Shown here: positions 37,444 to 47,189 of the stretch, piece after piece
Layout of the letters: every line of letters begins with the position of its first letter
Position numbering within the stretch: the first letter of the stretch is position 1
Assembly (NCBI GenBank): GCA_034003725.1
Contig: JAVEYB010000002.1
Location: forward strand, 391,392-455,391
DNA: 64,000 bases
Direction: 5' to 3'
DNA from: Candidatus Zixiibacteriota bacterium
Lineage (GTDB): Bacteria > Zixibacteria > MSB-5A5 > GN15 > FEB-12
Translations under genes and position numbers: made by a program
Notes under the pieces: model-generated
Databases searched by the model: none
Told to the model about the DNA's origin: nothing
The model's input: the letters and a program-made list of their open reading frames with translations, nothing else

Positions 37444-39927
37444 CTATTTTGATCGACGTTTGGACTTGGCTGCCGCCGCCGGCGTCCGGCGCGCCGACGT
37501 CTTCTTTTTGCGGCGTTTTGCCCGCTCTATTTCCTCGGCGAATATCTTCTCGAGCGTGAAACTCGATGGCGTAAAATCGAGAAGGCACAATTCGAACAAC
37601 TCGTCGACTCGTTCGATATAATAGAAACGGGTCTTGCGGAGAATCTCGCGGGGTAAGTCCTTGATATCTTTCGCATTCTCCTTGGGCATGGCGACATGCA
37701 ATATCCCCGCACGGTAGGCCGCCGAGACTTTCTCCTTGATCCCCCCCACCGGCAGAACCCGCCCGCGAAGGGTCACCTCGCCGGTCATGGCCATGTCGTT
37801 GCGGATCGGCCGCTCCGACATCACCGAAGCGATTACCAGTGAAACCGTGACGCCGGCCGAGGGCCCGTCCTTGGGTATGGCCCCCGACGGAAAGTGCACG
37901 TGGATGTCAAACTCGCTGAAATCGCTGAAATCGATCCCGAGCGTGTCAGCTTTCGACCGAACATAGGAATGCGCGGCGATAATTGACTCGCGCATTACCT
38001 CCCCGAGCGACCCGGTCGTAATGATCTGCCCCTCCCCCTTCATCTTCAGCGCCTCGATAAACATCAACTCACCGCCCGACCCCGTCCACGCCAGTCCGGT
38101 GGCGATCCCGATCTCCGGCATGTTCTCCGCCTTCTCGGGGATAAACTGCGGCGTACCCAGATATGATTCGAGATTTTTCTCGTTGATCATCCATGACGAA
38201 CGCTTGGCGTCCGCCTTCTCCAGCGCCACCTTGCGGCAGATTTTCTCGATCTGCTGCGAGAACCCCAACAGTCCCGCCTCCTGCGTGTACGCCGTGATGA
38301 TCCGCGACAACGTCTTGTCCGCGACTTTGACTTCGGACTTCAACAGGCCGTGGCGCTTGAGCACTTTGGGGATTATGTAGCGCTTGGCGATTACGATCTT
38401 CTCGCGCTCGATGTAGCCGGGCAGGTCGAGAATCTCCAAGCGCGGGACAAACTGCTCCGGGATCTCCTCGTACGAGCGAACCGAGCAGATGAAGAACACA
38501 CGGCTGAGATCCATCGGCACGCCGATGTAATGATCGAGGAACCGCGCATTGCGCCGCGAGTCGATCACCTCGAGCAGCGCCATGTTCACCGTGGCGTCGT
38601 TCTCGAGATTGAAATAGTCGATATCTTCGATCAGCACCAGTGGATCGCACGTGCTTGCCTCGCGAAGCGTCCGGACGATGCGACCCGGATACGCGCCGAG
38701 GAAGGTCCGGGGGTGACCCCGAAGCTCCGCCACGTCGTCGATCCCGCCGACCGAAATGCGGATGAACTCTTTGCCGAGCGCCTTTGCGATCGCTTTCGCA
38801 AGCGAAGCTTTCCCGGTCCCGGGCGCGCCCACGAGGCACAGGGTCGGTCCCTCGTCGTTGCCCCCGAGCAGTTTCCGCACCGACAGCCGCTGCATAATCT
38901 GCTCTTTGAGGCTGACCGGGCCGTAATAATCCGAGGTCAGCACGCGCTCGACATCGGTCATGTCGATCTTACTCGGGCGAGTGATGTTCCACGGCAGGTT
39001 GAGCAGCCAGTCGAGGTAGTTGCGGGTAACGCCGTACTCCGCCGACGCCGGCGACAACTGCCCCAGCCGGTCTATCTCGATCGTCGCACGCGAAATCACT
39101 TCCGGAGGAAGGTTCGGCGAATCCTTGACGACCTGGCGGAACCTCGCCGCCTCGCGCTCTTCGGCGAAATCCTCCCCGAGCTGCCGCTTGATCTCATGCA
39201 GCTGCTGCCGGAGGAAATAGCGCTGCTGCTCCTCCTTGATCCGCTGCTTGACATTTTCGTTGATATTGAGAAGGGTCGTGACCCGCGCCAGTTCCGTGTT
39301 CAAATGGTACAACAGCCGTTCGTACCGCAGATCGAGCGCCACCGATTCAAGAATTTCCTGTTTTGCGGCCAGCGAGAAGTGGAACGCCGAGGCCACCCGG
39401 TCAGCCAGCATCGAAGGTTCTTCGACGTTCATCCGGACGACATTCGACAACTCCGGCGAATAGGTCGGGTCAAGATGGGTGATCTTGCTGACAACCGCGA
39501 TCACCTCTTCCACCCGCTGCCTGATCTCTTTCTCCAGAAACGCAGGCGGTTCGATCATCTGTACGACCGCCGTCAGGTACGGCGTGGTCCGCTCCACGTC
39601 CTTGAGAAACGCCCGCTGCCGCCCCTCCAGCGTGACGATCTTGCTCCCCCCCGGCCCGTCGCTGCAGTCCCGGATGAGGGCAAACACGCCGATCTCGTGC
39701 ATCGGCATATCGGTCGCCGTCTCGACCTCGGAGCGCGCATAGGCAGCCGCGAACTCGCGTTTTGATTCGAGGAGATCTTTGACGAGAGTCAGATTGTCGG
39801 ACCGCCCGATCTGGATGGTCAGAACGGTTCCGGGAAACAACACACCGGTCATCAGCGGAAGGACCGGGCAGCTGCTTTCCGGGCCGGTTTTAAGGCCCGA
39901 TGTTCGGTTGTGGCTCGGTATCAGCAT
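37444..39927 (-). CDS. lon: Lon-family protease with a degenerate AAA+ ATPase
   Basis: 827 residues with the full Lon layout: N-terminal LAN domain (about 15-210), coiled coil and linker (210-330), AAA+ module (about 340-585), protease domain (610-785), basic tail [19 protein letters not shown]. Catalytic Ser690 (KDGPSAGV) and Lys731 (GGIKEKVS) are present. The ATPase is decayed: Walker A reads GAPGTGKAS (Thr replaced by Ala374), Walker B VLIEDIDY instead of LLDEIDK, the sensor-1 Asn is lost (FICSVRS), and the sensor-2 Arg is lost (AGLLGF). So it may be ATP-independent or only bind nucleotide weakly. LonC of Meiothermus is a known ATP-independent relative with a crippled Walker site. A promoter with an inverted repeat lies upstream. 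Confidence 0.88.
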   Translation of the reverse strand: MLIPSHNRTSGLKTGPESSCPVLPLMTGVLFPGTVLTIQIGRSDNLTLVKDLLESKREFAAAYARSEVETATDMPMHEIGVFALIRDCSDGPGGSKIVTLEGRQRAFLKDVERTTPYLTAVVQMIEPPAFLEKEIRQRVEEVIAVVSKITHLDPTYSPELSNVVRMNVEEPSMLADRVASAFHFSLAAKQEILESVALDLRYERLLYHLNTELARVTTLLNINENVKQRIKEEQQRYFLRQQLHEIKRQLGEDFAEEREAARFRQVVKDSPNLPPEVISRATIEIDRLGQLSPASAEYGVTRNYLDWLLNLPWNITRPSKIDMTDVERVLTSDYYGPVSLKEQIMQRLSVRKLLGGNDEGPTLCLVGAPGTGKASLAKAIAKALGKEFIRISVGGIDDVAELRGHPRTFLGAYPGRIVRTLREASTCDPLVLIEDIDYFNLENDATVNMALLEVIDSRRNARFLDHYIGVPMDLSRVFFICSVRSYEEIPEQFVPRLEILDLPGYIEREKIVIAKRYIIPKVLKRHGLLKSEVKVADKTLSRIITAYTQEAGLLGFSQQIEKICRKVALEKADAKRSSWMINEKNLESYLGTPQFIPEKAENMPEIGIATGLAWTGSGGELMFIEALKMKGEGQIITTGSLGEVMRESIIAAHSYVRSKADTLGIDFSDFSEFDIHVHFPSGAIPKDGPSAGVTVSLVIASVMSERPIRNDMAMTGEVTLRGRVLPVGGIKEKVSAAYRAGILHVAMPKENAKDIKDLPREILRKTRFYYIERVDELFELCLLDFTPSSFTLEKIFAEEIERAKRRKKKTSARRTPAAAAKSKRRSK

Positions 39928-39948
39928 AGTGTCGTCGACGTATCTACT

Positions 39949-39978
39949 ACTATATCGGCTGTTTGGACGTTCTGTCCA
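39949..39978 (-). promoter_or_regulatory. Predicted lon promoter with overlapping inverted repeat
   Basis: On the minus strand TGGACA (39973-39978) and TATAGT (39949-39954) with an 18-base spacer. An inverted repeat TGGAC-GTTCT-GTCCA (39964-39978) covers the -35 box and could be a repressor site. Confidence 0.45.
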
Positions 39979-40045
39979 TACATTAAAACAACCGATAGTG
40001 CCGTCCGCTTCCCGATATCCTGTCGACGACAGCCGCAGACTGCTG

Positions 40046-40065
40046 AAAAGGCGGTTTCGACCGCC
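40046..40065 (-). terminator. Terminator after the helicase gene
   Basis: On the minus strand GGCGGT-CGAA-ACCGCC followed by TTTT, about 65 bases after the helicase stop codon. Confidence 0.7.
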
Positions 40066-40131
40066 GGATCAGTTGCCCGGTTGCCGTGATTGTCCGATTT
40101 CGATCCGGCGGCCTCCCCCGGGTGCGCTTCG

Positions 40132-42837
40132 TTAATGCGTCAAGCCGGCGGACGTACTATCGGAGCTGTCCGACGACACCTCGAACAGAGAGCGAACCTC
40201 CCAGTCCGGGTGCTGGCGCAGGGCGTTCCGATTGAATCGGATTTTCGACGGATCAACATCGAGACGATAGTACCCCAGTCGATTGTTCTCGACCACCGGC
40301 CAGTCGGATCCCAGCCCGGCGCTGACCTCGTTTTTCATCCGGTACAGATACCGCGCCTGATTGAAGCCCGCCTCGATGTCTTCCTTGTACATCCAGCCGG
40401 ACTCCGCATTCTGCCGGGACCAGGCCAACTTCGCAAAATACTTGAATGACTTCCCGGTCAACCGCACCGGCCGACCGTTGATTCGAATGACAAAGCGTTC
40501 CCGATCCTGGCTGCCGTCAACCTCAATGACCTCAGGCTCACCCATAACCACCGGACTGGATTCAAACACGATCGGTTTCATATCAACCTCCTCTTTATAT
40601 TTCTGCGCTTGTGACTTGATTACCTTAAGGTTACCCATATCCTTGATTGCCTCCCGAAGATCAGTCTCACCGAGGCCGGCGAGATCGCCGATTGTTTCGA
40701 CCCCGAGATTTCTCAGGGCGGCGAGTTCCGCCCGGCTCAGCAGATGCCCCAGCCGCGAATGGAGACTCTCCATCGACGAAGGCAGACCGTACCGAAGACT
40801 AAACGCATGCGCGCGGAGTTTCTCGATTACGGCGGCGCTTCGATCACTCGCGGCCACCAGCGAGGCCAGCGCCATTACCAGATGAGCCGTGGTCTCGCCC
40901 AGATTCATAATCTGCCCGAGATGGATCTGGTAACGCTCTTCGAGCCGCCGCGCGGGCACGAGCCGGCTCCACTCATCAAGCACCAGCAACGCTTTCAGGG
41001 CCGCCGCCTGCTGGTACGAGAGAGGTTCATGCTGATGCCTCTCCGGAAGCAAACAGGCGGCTTCGGAAGCGGCATAGTCGAAACGCTGGTACAGCGCCTT
41101 CAGCGGCGCCTGACTCGCCAGTTCGGCCCGTGACAGCATCCCCGGCGGGCGGCGCCAGTCGCGACCGGACAACGCCAGAGCGGTCCACCCAAACACCGTG
41201 TCCGGATAACCCGCCTCAAGGCGCCGGAGATACCCCAGACCATCGGAGACGCTCAATCCCGTTCCGGCCAACGCCCTGCCCACGGCGGTCGGGATATACC
41301 GGCCGGGCGCGCCGTCGGGCCCGATCAGCCCTGCATCCGCCAGAGCAGTCACGGCTCCACCCCAGTTCGGCATGCACTCCGGATCGAGGTAGCCCCGAAG
41401 CGTGTGACGATAGACTGCGCCGAGTTCGCTTTCGGTGGTCGCAAGACGGGAGACGATCAGGTTGAGCGCCCAGTCGGTCGGCGCCATCCCGCCCAACTGC
41501 GAACACAGGCAGTCCGCCTGCGGCGGTACGATATAGTTCTCCCAGAGAATCTCCCGGTCGAACTCCGAATCGGCCAGCACGATCGCCCGGCCCACCTCCG
41601 CGGCCGCGTATCCGAGCCGCCCGGCCCGCCCGGTCATGTTGTCGAACTCCGCCCGTGAAATCGGCACCAGCGCCGGCCGACCGTCGTAGACGCCCGATGC
41701 GTACTTCACTGTCTCCAGGTATACCGTGTCCGCCGGAAGATTGACCCCCATGGCTAACGTAGTGGTTGAGAATACTACCCTAACCTTTTTCTGCAAAAAG
41801 GCATTCTCAACCACCTCCCGTTGCCGTGGGGTGAGATCGGCATTGTGAAACGCGACCCCGCGCCGAAGCGACTGAATCAGGGACCGGCTCAGAAACGAAG
41901 GTTCATCACGCTCGAGTTCCGCCACTGCCGAGGTGGCCGGCGGCCAGTTAACCGCCGCCGCAAGCCGGAATGCCAGCGTCATCGTGTCCTGCCGGGACTT
42001 CAGAAACACGAGGGTTGACCCGGGCTCCCGGCGCAACTGGTCCACAAACGACTCGATCTGGTCCTGTCCCGGCTCCCTTTCCAGAAAGGGCTCGGTTCCG
42101 TCAGCCCCCGAATTGAAACTGCGGTATCGGAACGAACCGTCGGCAGCCACACCGCGATACAAATCAACCGGCCGTGCATTCTCCTGAACGAGAGAAGCGC
42201 CCAGCCAGTCGGCCAGCTGCCGGGCGGCATGATCGCTGATCGATGCCGACAGCCCCAGGAGCCTCGGCCGATAGGCTCCGGCCCGGAGCTTGGTCAAAAG
42301 ACGCTCCAGGACCGCGCCCCGGCCCGGCTCAGCCAACATCTGCAGTTCATCGACCACACACAGCCCTATCCCCGCCAGACGGTCCATCTCCACGGTCGCG
42401 AGCAGATCCAGCTTTTCGTAAATGGCTACGGCGATCTGGTAATCACCCTCGGCAAAGGGTTTGTCGTGCTCCGGATGATCGCCGGTAACCAGAAGTGAAC
42501 GAATGCCCAACGGAGCGTAGCGACGATCCAGATGCCGCCCGATTTGCTCGGCGAGCGACTTGAGCGGAACCAGCCAGACCGCGCGGCGGCGCTCGGTCAA
42601 ACACGTCACGACAGCCATTTCGGCACAGAAGGATTTCCCCGACGATGTCGGGGCGGTGATAATCAGATTGCCGGGAACGCCGTCAACCTGCCCGACCGAA
42701 CTCCCCGTCCGTCCCGCCAGCAGCCCGGCCCGTACCGCCCTGCTCTGCACCGGCAGCAGTGACTCCCCCTGATCCGTCCGCCACAGGTCAATGACCCGGC
42801 GGGGTATCCCCTCTCTTTCGAGATCACGTATCTGCAT
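40132..42837 (-). CDS. Ski2/Hel308-like helicase with C-terminal OmpR-like winged helix
   Basis: 901 residues. Helicase motifs: APTSSGKS (Walker A, about 62), DELQ in place of the usual DExH, LLGLSAS (motif III), FSTTTLAMGVNLPADTVYLE (motif V region) and MTGRAGRLGY (motif VI). A middle alpha-helical region follows, then a helix-hairpin-helix segment (LAALRNLGVETIGDLAGLGETDL). The last 120 residues read like an OmpR-type winged helix: VRLTGKSFKYFAKLAW, YLYRMKNEV, ENNRLGYYRL. This fusion is not part of standard Hel308. It probably remodels DNA or RNA; the substrate is unknown. It follows a zinc-ribbon gene by 47 bases and likely shares its promoter. Confidence 0.85.
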   Translation of the reverse strand: MQIRDLEREGIPRRVIDLWRTDQGESLLPVQSRAVRAGLLAGRTGSSVGQVDGVPGNLIITAPTSSGKSFCAEMAVVTCLTERRRAVWLVPLKSLAEQIGRHLDRRYAPLGIRSLLVTGDHPEHDKPFAEGDYQIAVAIYEKLDLLATVEMDRLAGIGLCVVDELQMLAEPGRGAVLERLLTKLRAGAYRPRLLGLSASISDHAARQLADWLGASLVQENARPVDLYRGVAADGSFRYRSFNSGADGTEPFLEREPGQDQIESFVDQLRREPGSTLVFLKSRQDTMTLAFRLAAAVNWPPATSAVAELERDEPSFLSRSLIQSLRRGVAFHNADLTPRQREVVENAFLQKKVRVVFSTTTLAMGVNLPADTVYLETVKYASGVYDGRPALVPISRAEFDNMTGRAGRLGYAAAEVGRAIVLADSEFDREILWENYIVPPQADCLCSQLGGMAPTDWALNLIVSRLATTESELGAVYRHTLRGYLDPECMPNWGGAVTALADAGLIGPDGAPGRYIPTAVGRALAGTGLSVSDGLGYLRRLEAGYPDTVFGWTALALSGRDWRRPPGMLSRAELASQAPLKALYQRFDYAASEAACLLPERHQHEPLSYQQAAALKALLVLDEWSRLVPARRLEERYQIHLGQIMNLGETTAHLVMALASLVAASDRSAAVIEKLRAHAFSLRYGLPSSMESLHSRLGHLLSRAELAALRNLGVETIGDLAGLGETDLREAIKDMGNLKVIKSQAQKYKEEVDMKPIVFESSPVVMGEPEVIEVDGSQDRERFVIRINGRPVRLTGKSFKYFAKLAWSRQNAESGWMYKEDIEAGFNQARYLYRMKNEVSAGLGSDWPVVENNRLGYYRLDVDPSKIRFNRNALRQHPDWEVRSLFEVSSDSSDSTSAGLTH

Positions 42838-42884
42838 GAAACCGTCCTCGTCACCTGTAAACCTGTTTCACTTTCACATCCCGC

Positions 42885-43118
42885 TCAGCCGCCACATGAC
42901 TGATAGCCGCACGACGGGCAACTAAAGCAGGTGCCCAGCCGAATCATGGCCCCCGTGCAGTCCGGACACGTACCGGCGTTGGGATAACAGCATTCATCGA
43001 ACCGACGTCGGCCGACCTGGATAAAGGCCGCCTCATCAAACGCGGCCAGCTCCGCCCCCGGGCCCTGGTAGCCGCGCGTATCAAACGACAGATAACTTTC
43101 CCCGTCTAGGTGTGCCAT
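42885..43118 (-). CDS. Small zinc-ribbon protein, similar to the tail of B12-dependent RNR
   Basis: 77 residues. The C-terminus CPDCTGAMIRLGTCFSCPSCGYQSCGG has two CxxC pairs plus two further Cys, and its spacing and the closing GYQSCG recall the C-terminal zinc finger of NrdJ ribonucleotide reductases. Two more adjacent Cys (DECC) lie upstream. The N-terminal half is not recognised. The gene is first after a consensus promoter and precedes the helicase gene. It may be an accessory or regulatory protein for the helicase. No RNR is in the window. Confidence 0.62.
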   Translation of the reverse strand: MAHLDGESYLSFDTRGYQGPGAELAAFDEAAFIQVGRRRFDECCYPNAGTCPDCTGAMIRLGTCFSCPSCGYQSCGG

Positions 43119-43166
43119 ATCCGCTTCTCCTCTGGGTGTACTGGTGATTTTATCGGTGGCGAGTCA

Positions 43167-43195
43167 AGAATACTGCACATTTGTGCCCCTGTCAA
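43167..43195 (-). promoter_or_regulatory. Strong sigma70-type promoter for the zinc-ribbon/helicase pair
   Basis: On the minus strand TTGACA (43190-43195), a 17-base spacer, and TATTCT (43167-43172), about 50 bases before the first start codon. Confidence 0.72.
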
Positions 43196-43270
43196 GCAAA
43201 AAAAGAGCGGCAAGCACCGCCTGTCGCGCCTGACGCCCCAAGTGCCTGTCCCACAATGAAGATCCGACAC

Positions 43271-43307
43271 AAAAAAAGTGGCGCGGAAGAGTGCCCTTCC
43301 GCGCCAC
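43271..43307 (-). terminator. Terminator of the TonB operon
   Basis: On the minus strand an 11-bp stem made of 43297-43307 and 43278-43288 with an 8-base loop, followed by seven T. It closes the TPR-ExbBD-TonB operon. Confidence 0.93.
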
Positions 43308-43339
43308 CGCCAAACTCTAAAGCGGCACAGTATCGAGGA

Positions 43340-44083
43340 TCATCCGCCGGTCAGCTTGAAATCGTAGTCAAATGTCACCCAACAGGCCACCGGCTGCCCG
43401 TTTTGAATACCGGGTTTAAACCGGCATTTCTTGGCTGCGGCAACAGCAGCCTCGTCCAGCGACGCCGTCCCGGATGACTTCGCCACCAGAGCATCACGCG
43501 CGTTGCCGTTCTTGTCGACCAGCACCTTCACCCAGACCCTACCTTCGATGCCGGCCTGCTTCGCAAGCCTCGGGTACTCGGGCTTCTCCTGGTAGATCAT
43601 GTCCGGGATAATCTCCACGGGGACGAACTCCGATGGGGCCGGCAGATAGTCTTCTTCCTGAATGTCGACCACGATATCACCGTCGCCGACCGCCCCGGAA
43701 ATCACGTCGGGGGCGATAATCTCCGCCATCTCCTCGCGGGTCGCCAGCACCACGTCCTCATCGATCACTTCTTCGTCCGCCACCGGGGTCGGAATACCGA
43801 CACGGGGGGCCGCAACGTTGGGCTGGCTTACCTGAATCTGCGGCGGCTTTTTGGCGATCGCCGGCGGCGGACCGAGATCAGCCACCGTTTTGATCACGGT
43901 CGGCGCGGCGAAAATGACCTCTTCGTCTTTGCCGATATTGGCGATCAGCCACGCCGTCCCCAGGATCGCCAGCACAAACGCGAGCGTCGCCAGCGTTCCC
44001 AGCCCAAAATTGCGCTGGTACTTTGCTTTCAGCTCGTACGCTCCGTACGGCGAATACAGGGCATTGTATGTATGGTTGGCCAT
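43340..44083 (-). CDS. tonB: TonB-family energy transducer
   Basis: 247 residues. One N-terminal membrane helix (about 27-50), a Pro-rich periplasmic stretch (GPPPAIAKKPPQI), an acidic linker, and a C-terminal TonB domain from PEYPRLAKQAGIEGRVWVKV to KCRFKPGIQNGQPVACWVTF. It transmits the proton-motive force from ExbBD to outer-membrane receptors. Last gene of the operon, 121 bases after the second exbD. No receptor gene is in the window. Confidence 0.93.
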   Translation of the reverse strand: MANHTYNALYSPYGAYELKAKYQRNFGLGTLATLAFVLAILGTAWLIANIGKDEEVIFAAPTVIKTVADLGPPPAIAKKPPQIQVSQPNVAAPRVGIPTPVADEEVIDEDVVLATREEMAEIIAPDVISGAVGDGDIVVDIQEEDYLPAPSEFVPVEIIPDMIYQEKPEYPRLAKQAGIEGRVWVKVLVDKNGNARDALVAKSSGTASLDEAAVAAAKKCRFKPGIQNGQPVACWVTFDYDFKLTGG

Positions 44084-44204
44084 TACCGTTTACCTCGTCT
44101 CAACTGTGCCGCTTCTACTATTATAACATACCAACAGGCTCGGTCGTTTCTTCCCGACTTGAAGAATCTGCTGACGCCTGGCGCGGGCCGGTTCCAGCCG
44201 GTGG

Positions 44205-44861
44205 TTACAGCTCTCCCCGTTCCTGCGCGCCGCGCACGGCAAATTCCAGAATTCTGTCGTCGCGGTCCTCCCACTCGCCGATGGCATAGCGGTACGAAAA
44301 CTTGCCCTGCTCGGCGGTCAGGTCCTCAACCTTTACGCCCAGCTGGTCTGCCGTAAACTTGTTGAACGAACGTTCGATCAAGTCGATCTCGTCCAGCAGG
44401 TTCACCATATCCGCATAGTCGGCTTCGCGATGAATCAGAAGCAACGTATTCAGCCGGGGGTTCGCCCTGTTCTCGCTAACAAGGATATTCCGAAGGCTGT
44501 CCGGCCAGAACACATAACCCAGCGTATCCGGAGCTTCCGGATTCGACGGGATCAGCATCGGGAGGTTCTCAGGCGTCGCCGTCTTCAGGTGCCACCAGTA
44601 GCGGCCCTCGGGATCGACACGGACAGTCAGCAGGTTGGATTCCTTGACCTCGACCTCCTGCTCCACGTCCTCGGCGCGCGGCAGGTTAATCTCCATTGCC
44701 TGGGGCATGGAAAACACGGTCGACACCATATAGAAAATCAACAGCAGAAAAGCGATATCCACCATCGGCGTCATGTCGATACGGATGGAGATACGGCGTT
44801 TCGGCCGCCGAAGGCCCTTTTTACCGCCTTTTGCAGCCCGTTCTACTACTTCGCCGGCCAT
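44205..44861 (-). CDS. exbD: ExbD/TolR-family protein, long form
   Basis: 218 residues, longer than usual ExbD (about 140). A basic start (KKGLRRPKRRISIRIDMTPMVDIAFLL) carries the conserved Asp in the single membrane helix MTPMVDIAFLLLIFYMVSTVF. The periplasmic part is extended by an insert around residues 75-140 that is absent from the preceding paralogue. It forms the stator with ExbB. The N-terminal sequence is nearly identical to the first ExbD, pointing to duplication. Confidence 0.9.
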   Translation of the reverse strand: MAGEVVERAAKGGKKGLRRPKRRISIRIDMTPMVDIAFLLLIFYMVSTVFSMPQAMEINLPRAEDVEQEVEVKESNLLTVRVDPEGRYWWHLKTATPENLPMLIPSNPEAPDTLGYVFWPDSLRNILVSENRANPRLNTLLLIHREADYADMVNLLDEIDLIERSFNKFTADQLGVKVEDLTAEQGKFSYRYAIGEWEDRDDRILEFAVRGAQERGEL

Positions 44862-44902
44862 ACCGTCATCACTCTCCTTTCAAACAGGACTGTCTGCATG
44901 CA

Positions 44903-45373
44903 CTACACCTCGGCCTCGTGATCGGTGATGATCAGGAAACGCTCCATGTAGTTTTCCTGCATCTGTTTCATCACATCCTGCATCACGCCGAAACTGGCGC
45001 TCTCGTCGGCCTTGATCACCACCAGCGCCCGCGGGTTGCGTGTACGGACGCGGATGATTTCCGACGCCACCGTCTCCGGGTTGGCCGTGCGCACGATTCG
45101 CGCGCTCGTCTGCACCTTCTGACCGTCGATATCTATCTCGACCTTCTCCACATAATCGACGTAGATCGAGTCGAGTTTGGTTACAGTCACGTAAATAACG
45201 TCCTTGTCCGGCAGTTCGATCTGCGAGTGCGATTGCGGCAGATCGACCGCCCGCGCCTCCGGTGGTTTGAACTGCGTGGTCGCCATATAGAAGATCAGCA
45301 GCAGAAAGGCGATATCCACCATCGGCGTCATGTCGATACGGATGGCTACGCGCCGTTTCTTTTTGATCGACAT
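44903..45373 (-). CDS. exbD: ExbD/TolR-family protein, short form
   Basis: 156 residues. After KKKRRVAIR come the membrane helix DMTPMVDIAFLLLIFYMAT with the proton-path Asp, and a periplasmic domain ending AVVIKADESASFGVMQDVM-like, close to the standard family fold (RALVVIKADESASFG). Three bases separate it from exbB. Two ExbD paralogues in a row suggest a mixed ExbD pair. Confidence 0.93.
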   Translation of the reverse strand: MSIKKKRRVAIRIDMTPMVDIAFLLLIFYMATTQFKPPEARAVDLPQSHSQIELPDKDVIYVTVTKLDSIYVDYVEKVEIDIDGQKVQTSARIVRTANPETVASEIIRVRTRNPRALVVIKADESASFGVMQDVMKQMQENYMERFLIITDHEAEV

Positions 45374-45376
45374 CGC

Positions 45377-46135
45377 TTACTTTCCTTCTTTCTCTTTCAG
45401 CAGCTGCATCACTTCGAAGGTCGCCTCATCGGTGGTATAGTTGAACGCGTCGACCTTATTCACGAAGAAGTTGTAGAAGAAAATGCCCAGGATACCGGAC
45501 AGCAGACCGCCCGCCGTATTCACCAATGCTTCAGAAATACCGACCGCAAGCTGCTGTGCGTCGATCACGCCGCCCTCGACATTACCTGTCGCGGCAAACG
45601 CGCGAATCATGCCGATCGTCGTCCCGAGCAGGCCGACCATGGTGGCGATCGATGCAATCGTCGACAGGGCGATCAGGTTGCGCTCGAGAAGCGGTCCCTC
45701 CAGCGCGTTGGCTTCTTCGATAGCCGACTGGGTCAACTGGATGCGCTTCTCAGCGTCGATCGAGTGATCGCCCTTGACCTGGCGGTACCGCTCGATACCG
45801 GCCCGCAGCACGTTCGCCGTGGTCCCGCGCTGCTTGTCGCAGGCCGCCAGCGCGCCGTCGAAATCATCCTGCTGCAGCAGCGTGATCAGCTTTTTGAAAA
45901 ACACCTGCACGGAGCTCTTGCCCTTGGCGTTGCCGTACAGCGATATGTACCGCTCGATCACGAACACCAACAACATAACCAGAATCATGATGAGCAGCAC
46001 GACCAGCGGACCGCCCTGATAAATGGAATGAACAATCGGGTTTTCCGAGGTCCGGAAGACGCCGTACCAGAGACCGAATCCAATACCGAACGCTATGATG
46101 GCGTTCAGAGTTACAAAGAGTGTCTGTTTAACCAC
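45377..46135 (-). CDS. exbB: MotA/TolQ/ExbB proton channel protein
   Basis: 252 residues with three membrane helices (about 10-30, 38-58 and a later pair around 165-215). Conserved family segment: LLERNLIALSTIASIATMVGLLGTTIGMIRAFAA, followed by GISEALVNTAGGLLSGI. It makes the proton channel with the two ExbD proteins. It is 32 bases downstream of the unknown membrane-protein gene. Confidence 0.94.
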   Translation of the reverse strand: MVKQTLFVTLNAIIAFGIGFGLWYGVFRTSENPIVHSIYQGGPLVVLLIMILVMLLVFVIERYISLYGNAKGKSSVQVFFKKLITLLQQDDFDGALAACDKQRGTTANVLRAGIERYRQVKGDHSIDAEKRIQLTQSAIEEANALEGPLLERNLIALSTIASIATMVGLLGTTIGMIRAFAATGNVEGGVIDAQQLAVGISEALVNTAGGLLSGILGIFFYNFFVNKVDAFNYTTDEATFEVMQLLKEKEGK

Positions 46136-46167
46136 CTGAGATTAACCTCCAGTTACCTGAGCAATCA

Positions 46168-47148
46168 CTATATCTCGATACTTTTTGCCGCAACCATGAC
46201 GAACATCGCCAGTGAGACGAATACGCCCCACGAAAGAGCGTTTGCCAGAGCGCCTATCCCGTACGAAGTGCCGAGACTGTCGAACATCGATGGCGCGTCG
46301 AACGAGTATTGGGCGCCGAAGAATGACAACACGAACACCAGCACGAAGAGAATCACCGGCACCCAGTTGAGTTTCAGCGTGCGTTTCAACTTGAGCGCCA
46401 ACTGGTCGCCGCGTTCCTTCGAACCAAACAGCAGGTACAGGGTGAACAGCGGCAGCGCTATCGCCATCAGTTGATACAACAGCATCAGCACGCCCGATAT
46501 GGCCAGCAGGCCCGATGAGAACACGTACCCGCCGATCGATCCGAGCGCGGCCAGGGATCCGAACCAGTTCAGGGACGAGACTTCCTTCACCACTTTCTTG
46601 CGGGCGACGGCGCTGTGAATGACCTCCTCGCCGCCGATCGGGCTCTGCGTGGCGTCCGACTGGGTCGCAGCCGCCGCCGAATCACCCGCCCCGGTTTGCG
46701 CCAGCGCAACCGAATCGATAACGCCTTCAAGGCTGTCAACGAGTTCACTCGCCGCAGGCGGCGGCGCCGATGTCGGCGCAGCTTCGGCAGTCGGCTTCGT
46801 CTCGACTGTGGTCTCCGTGTACGCCGAGTACCAGGGAAGGAACAGCGACCCGATCACGACCAGACAGGCGAGCGCCAAGACGATCCGTTCACCGAACGAC
46901 ACGCGCTCCTCGAGCAGCGTGTTGTGTTCGCGGGACGACTCGCCTTTCTGGCGGCGCGCCTGCAGGCGTTCGACCCACTTCTGACGCTCGGCATCCGATT
47001 TGAAGAGATCCTTGGGCTTGCCCGGGAAGACTTCAAACCCGATATACCGGAACCGCTGCGATTCGTCGATTCGCTTGAACGCTCCCGACGATTCGCCTTT
47101 CGACTGTGAGGGTTGCTGAGAATCCGACTTCTTCTCTTTGTCCGCCAT
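46168..47148 (-). CDS. Membrane protein of unknown function in TonB operon
   Basis: 326 residues. The first 90 are polar with a Ser/Gln-rich start (MADKEKKSDSQQPSQ) and basic helices. Then come one helix (about 97-113), an Ala/Thr/Pro-rich periplasmic loop (115-190), and four more hydrophobic helices to the C-terminus. I recognise no family. It is translated between the TPR protein and ExbB and is therefore probably part of the same envelope machine, by position only. Confidence 0.65.
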   Translation of the reverse strand: MADKEKKSDSQQPSQSKGESSGAFKRIDESQRFRYIGFEVFPGKPKDLFKSDAERQKWVERLQARRQKGESSREHNTLLEERVSFGERIVLALACLVVIGSLFLPWYSAYTETTVETKPTAEAAPTSAPPPAASELVDSLEGVIDSVALAQTGAGDSAAAATQSDATQSPIGGEEVIHSAVARKKVVKEVSSLNWFGSLAALGSIGGYVFSSGLLAISGVLMLLYQLMAIALPLFTLYLLFGSKERGDQLALKLKRTLKLNWVPVILFVLVFVLSFFGAQYSFDAPSMFDSLGTSYGIGALANALSWGVFVSLAMFVMVAAKSIEI

Positions 47149-47189
47149 TGAGACTCCTGGACAGATAGACCGTCAGTGTATGCGGCCGG

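Noticed and set aside
38350-39765. 471-codon plus-strand open frame
   Set aside because: Antisense to lon; no domain pattern or ribosome site.
44696-46474. 592-codon plus-strand open frame
   Set aside because: It lies antisense across both exbD genes and exbB, which have clear family motifs; its translation is Arg/His-rich with no family signal.
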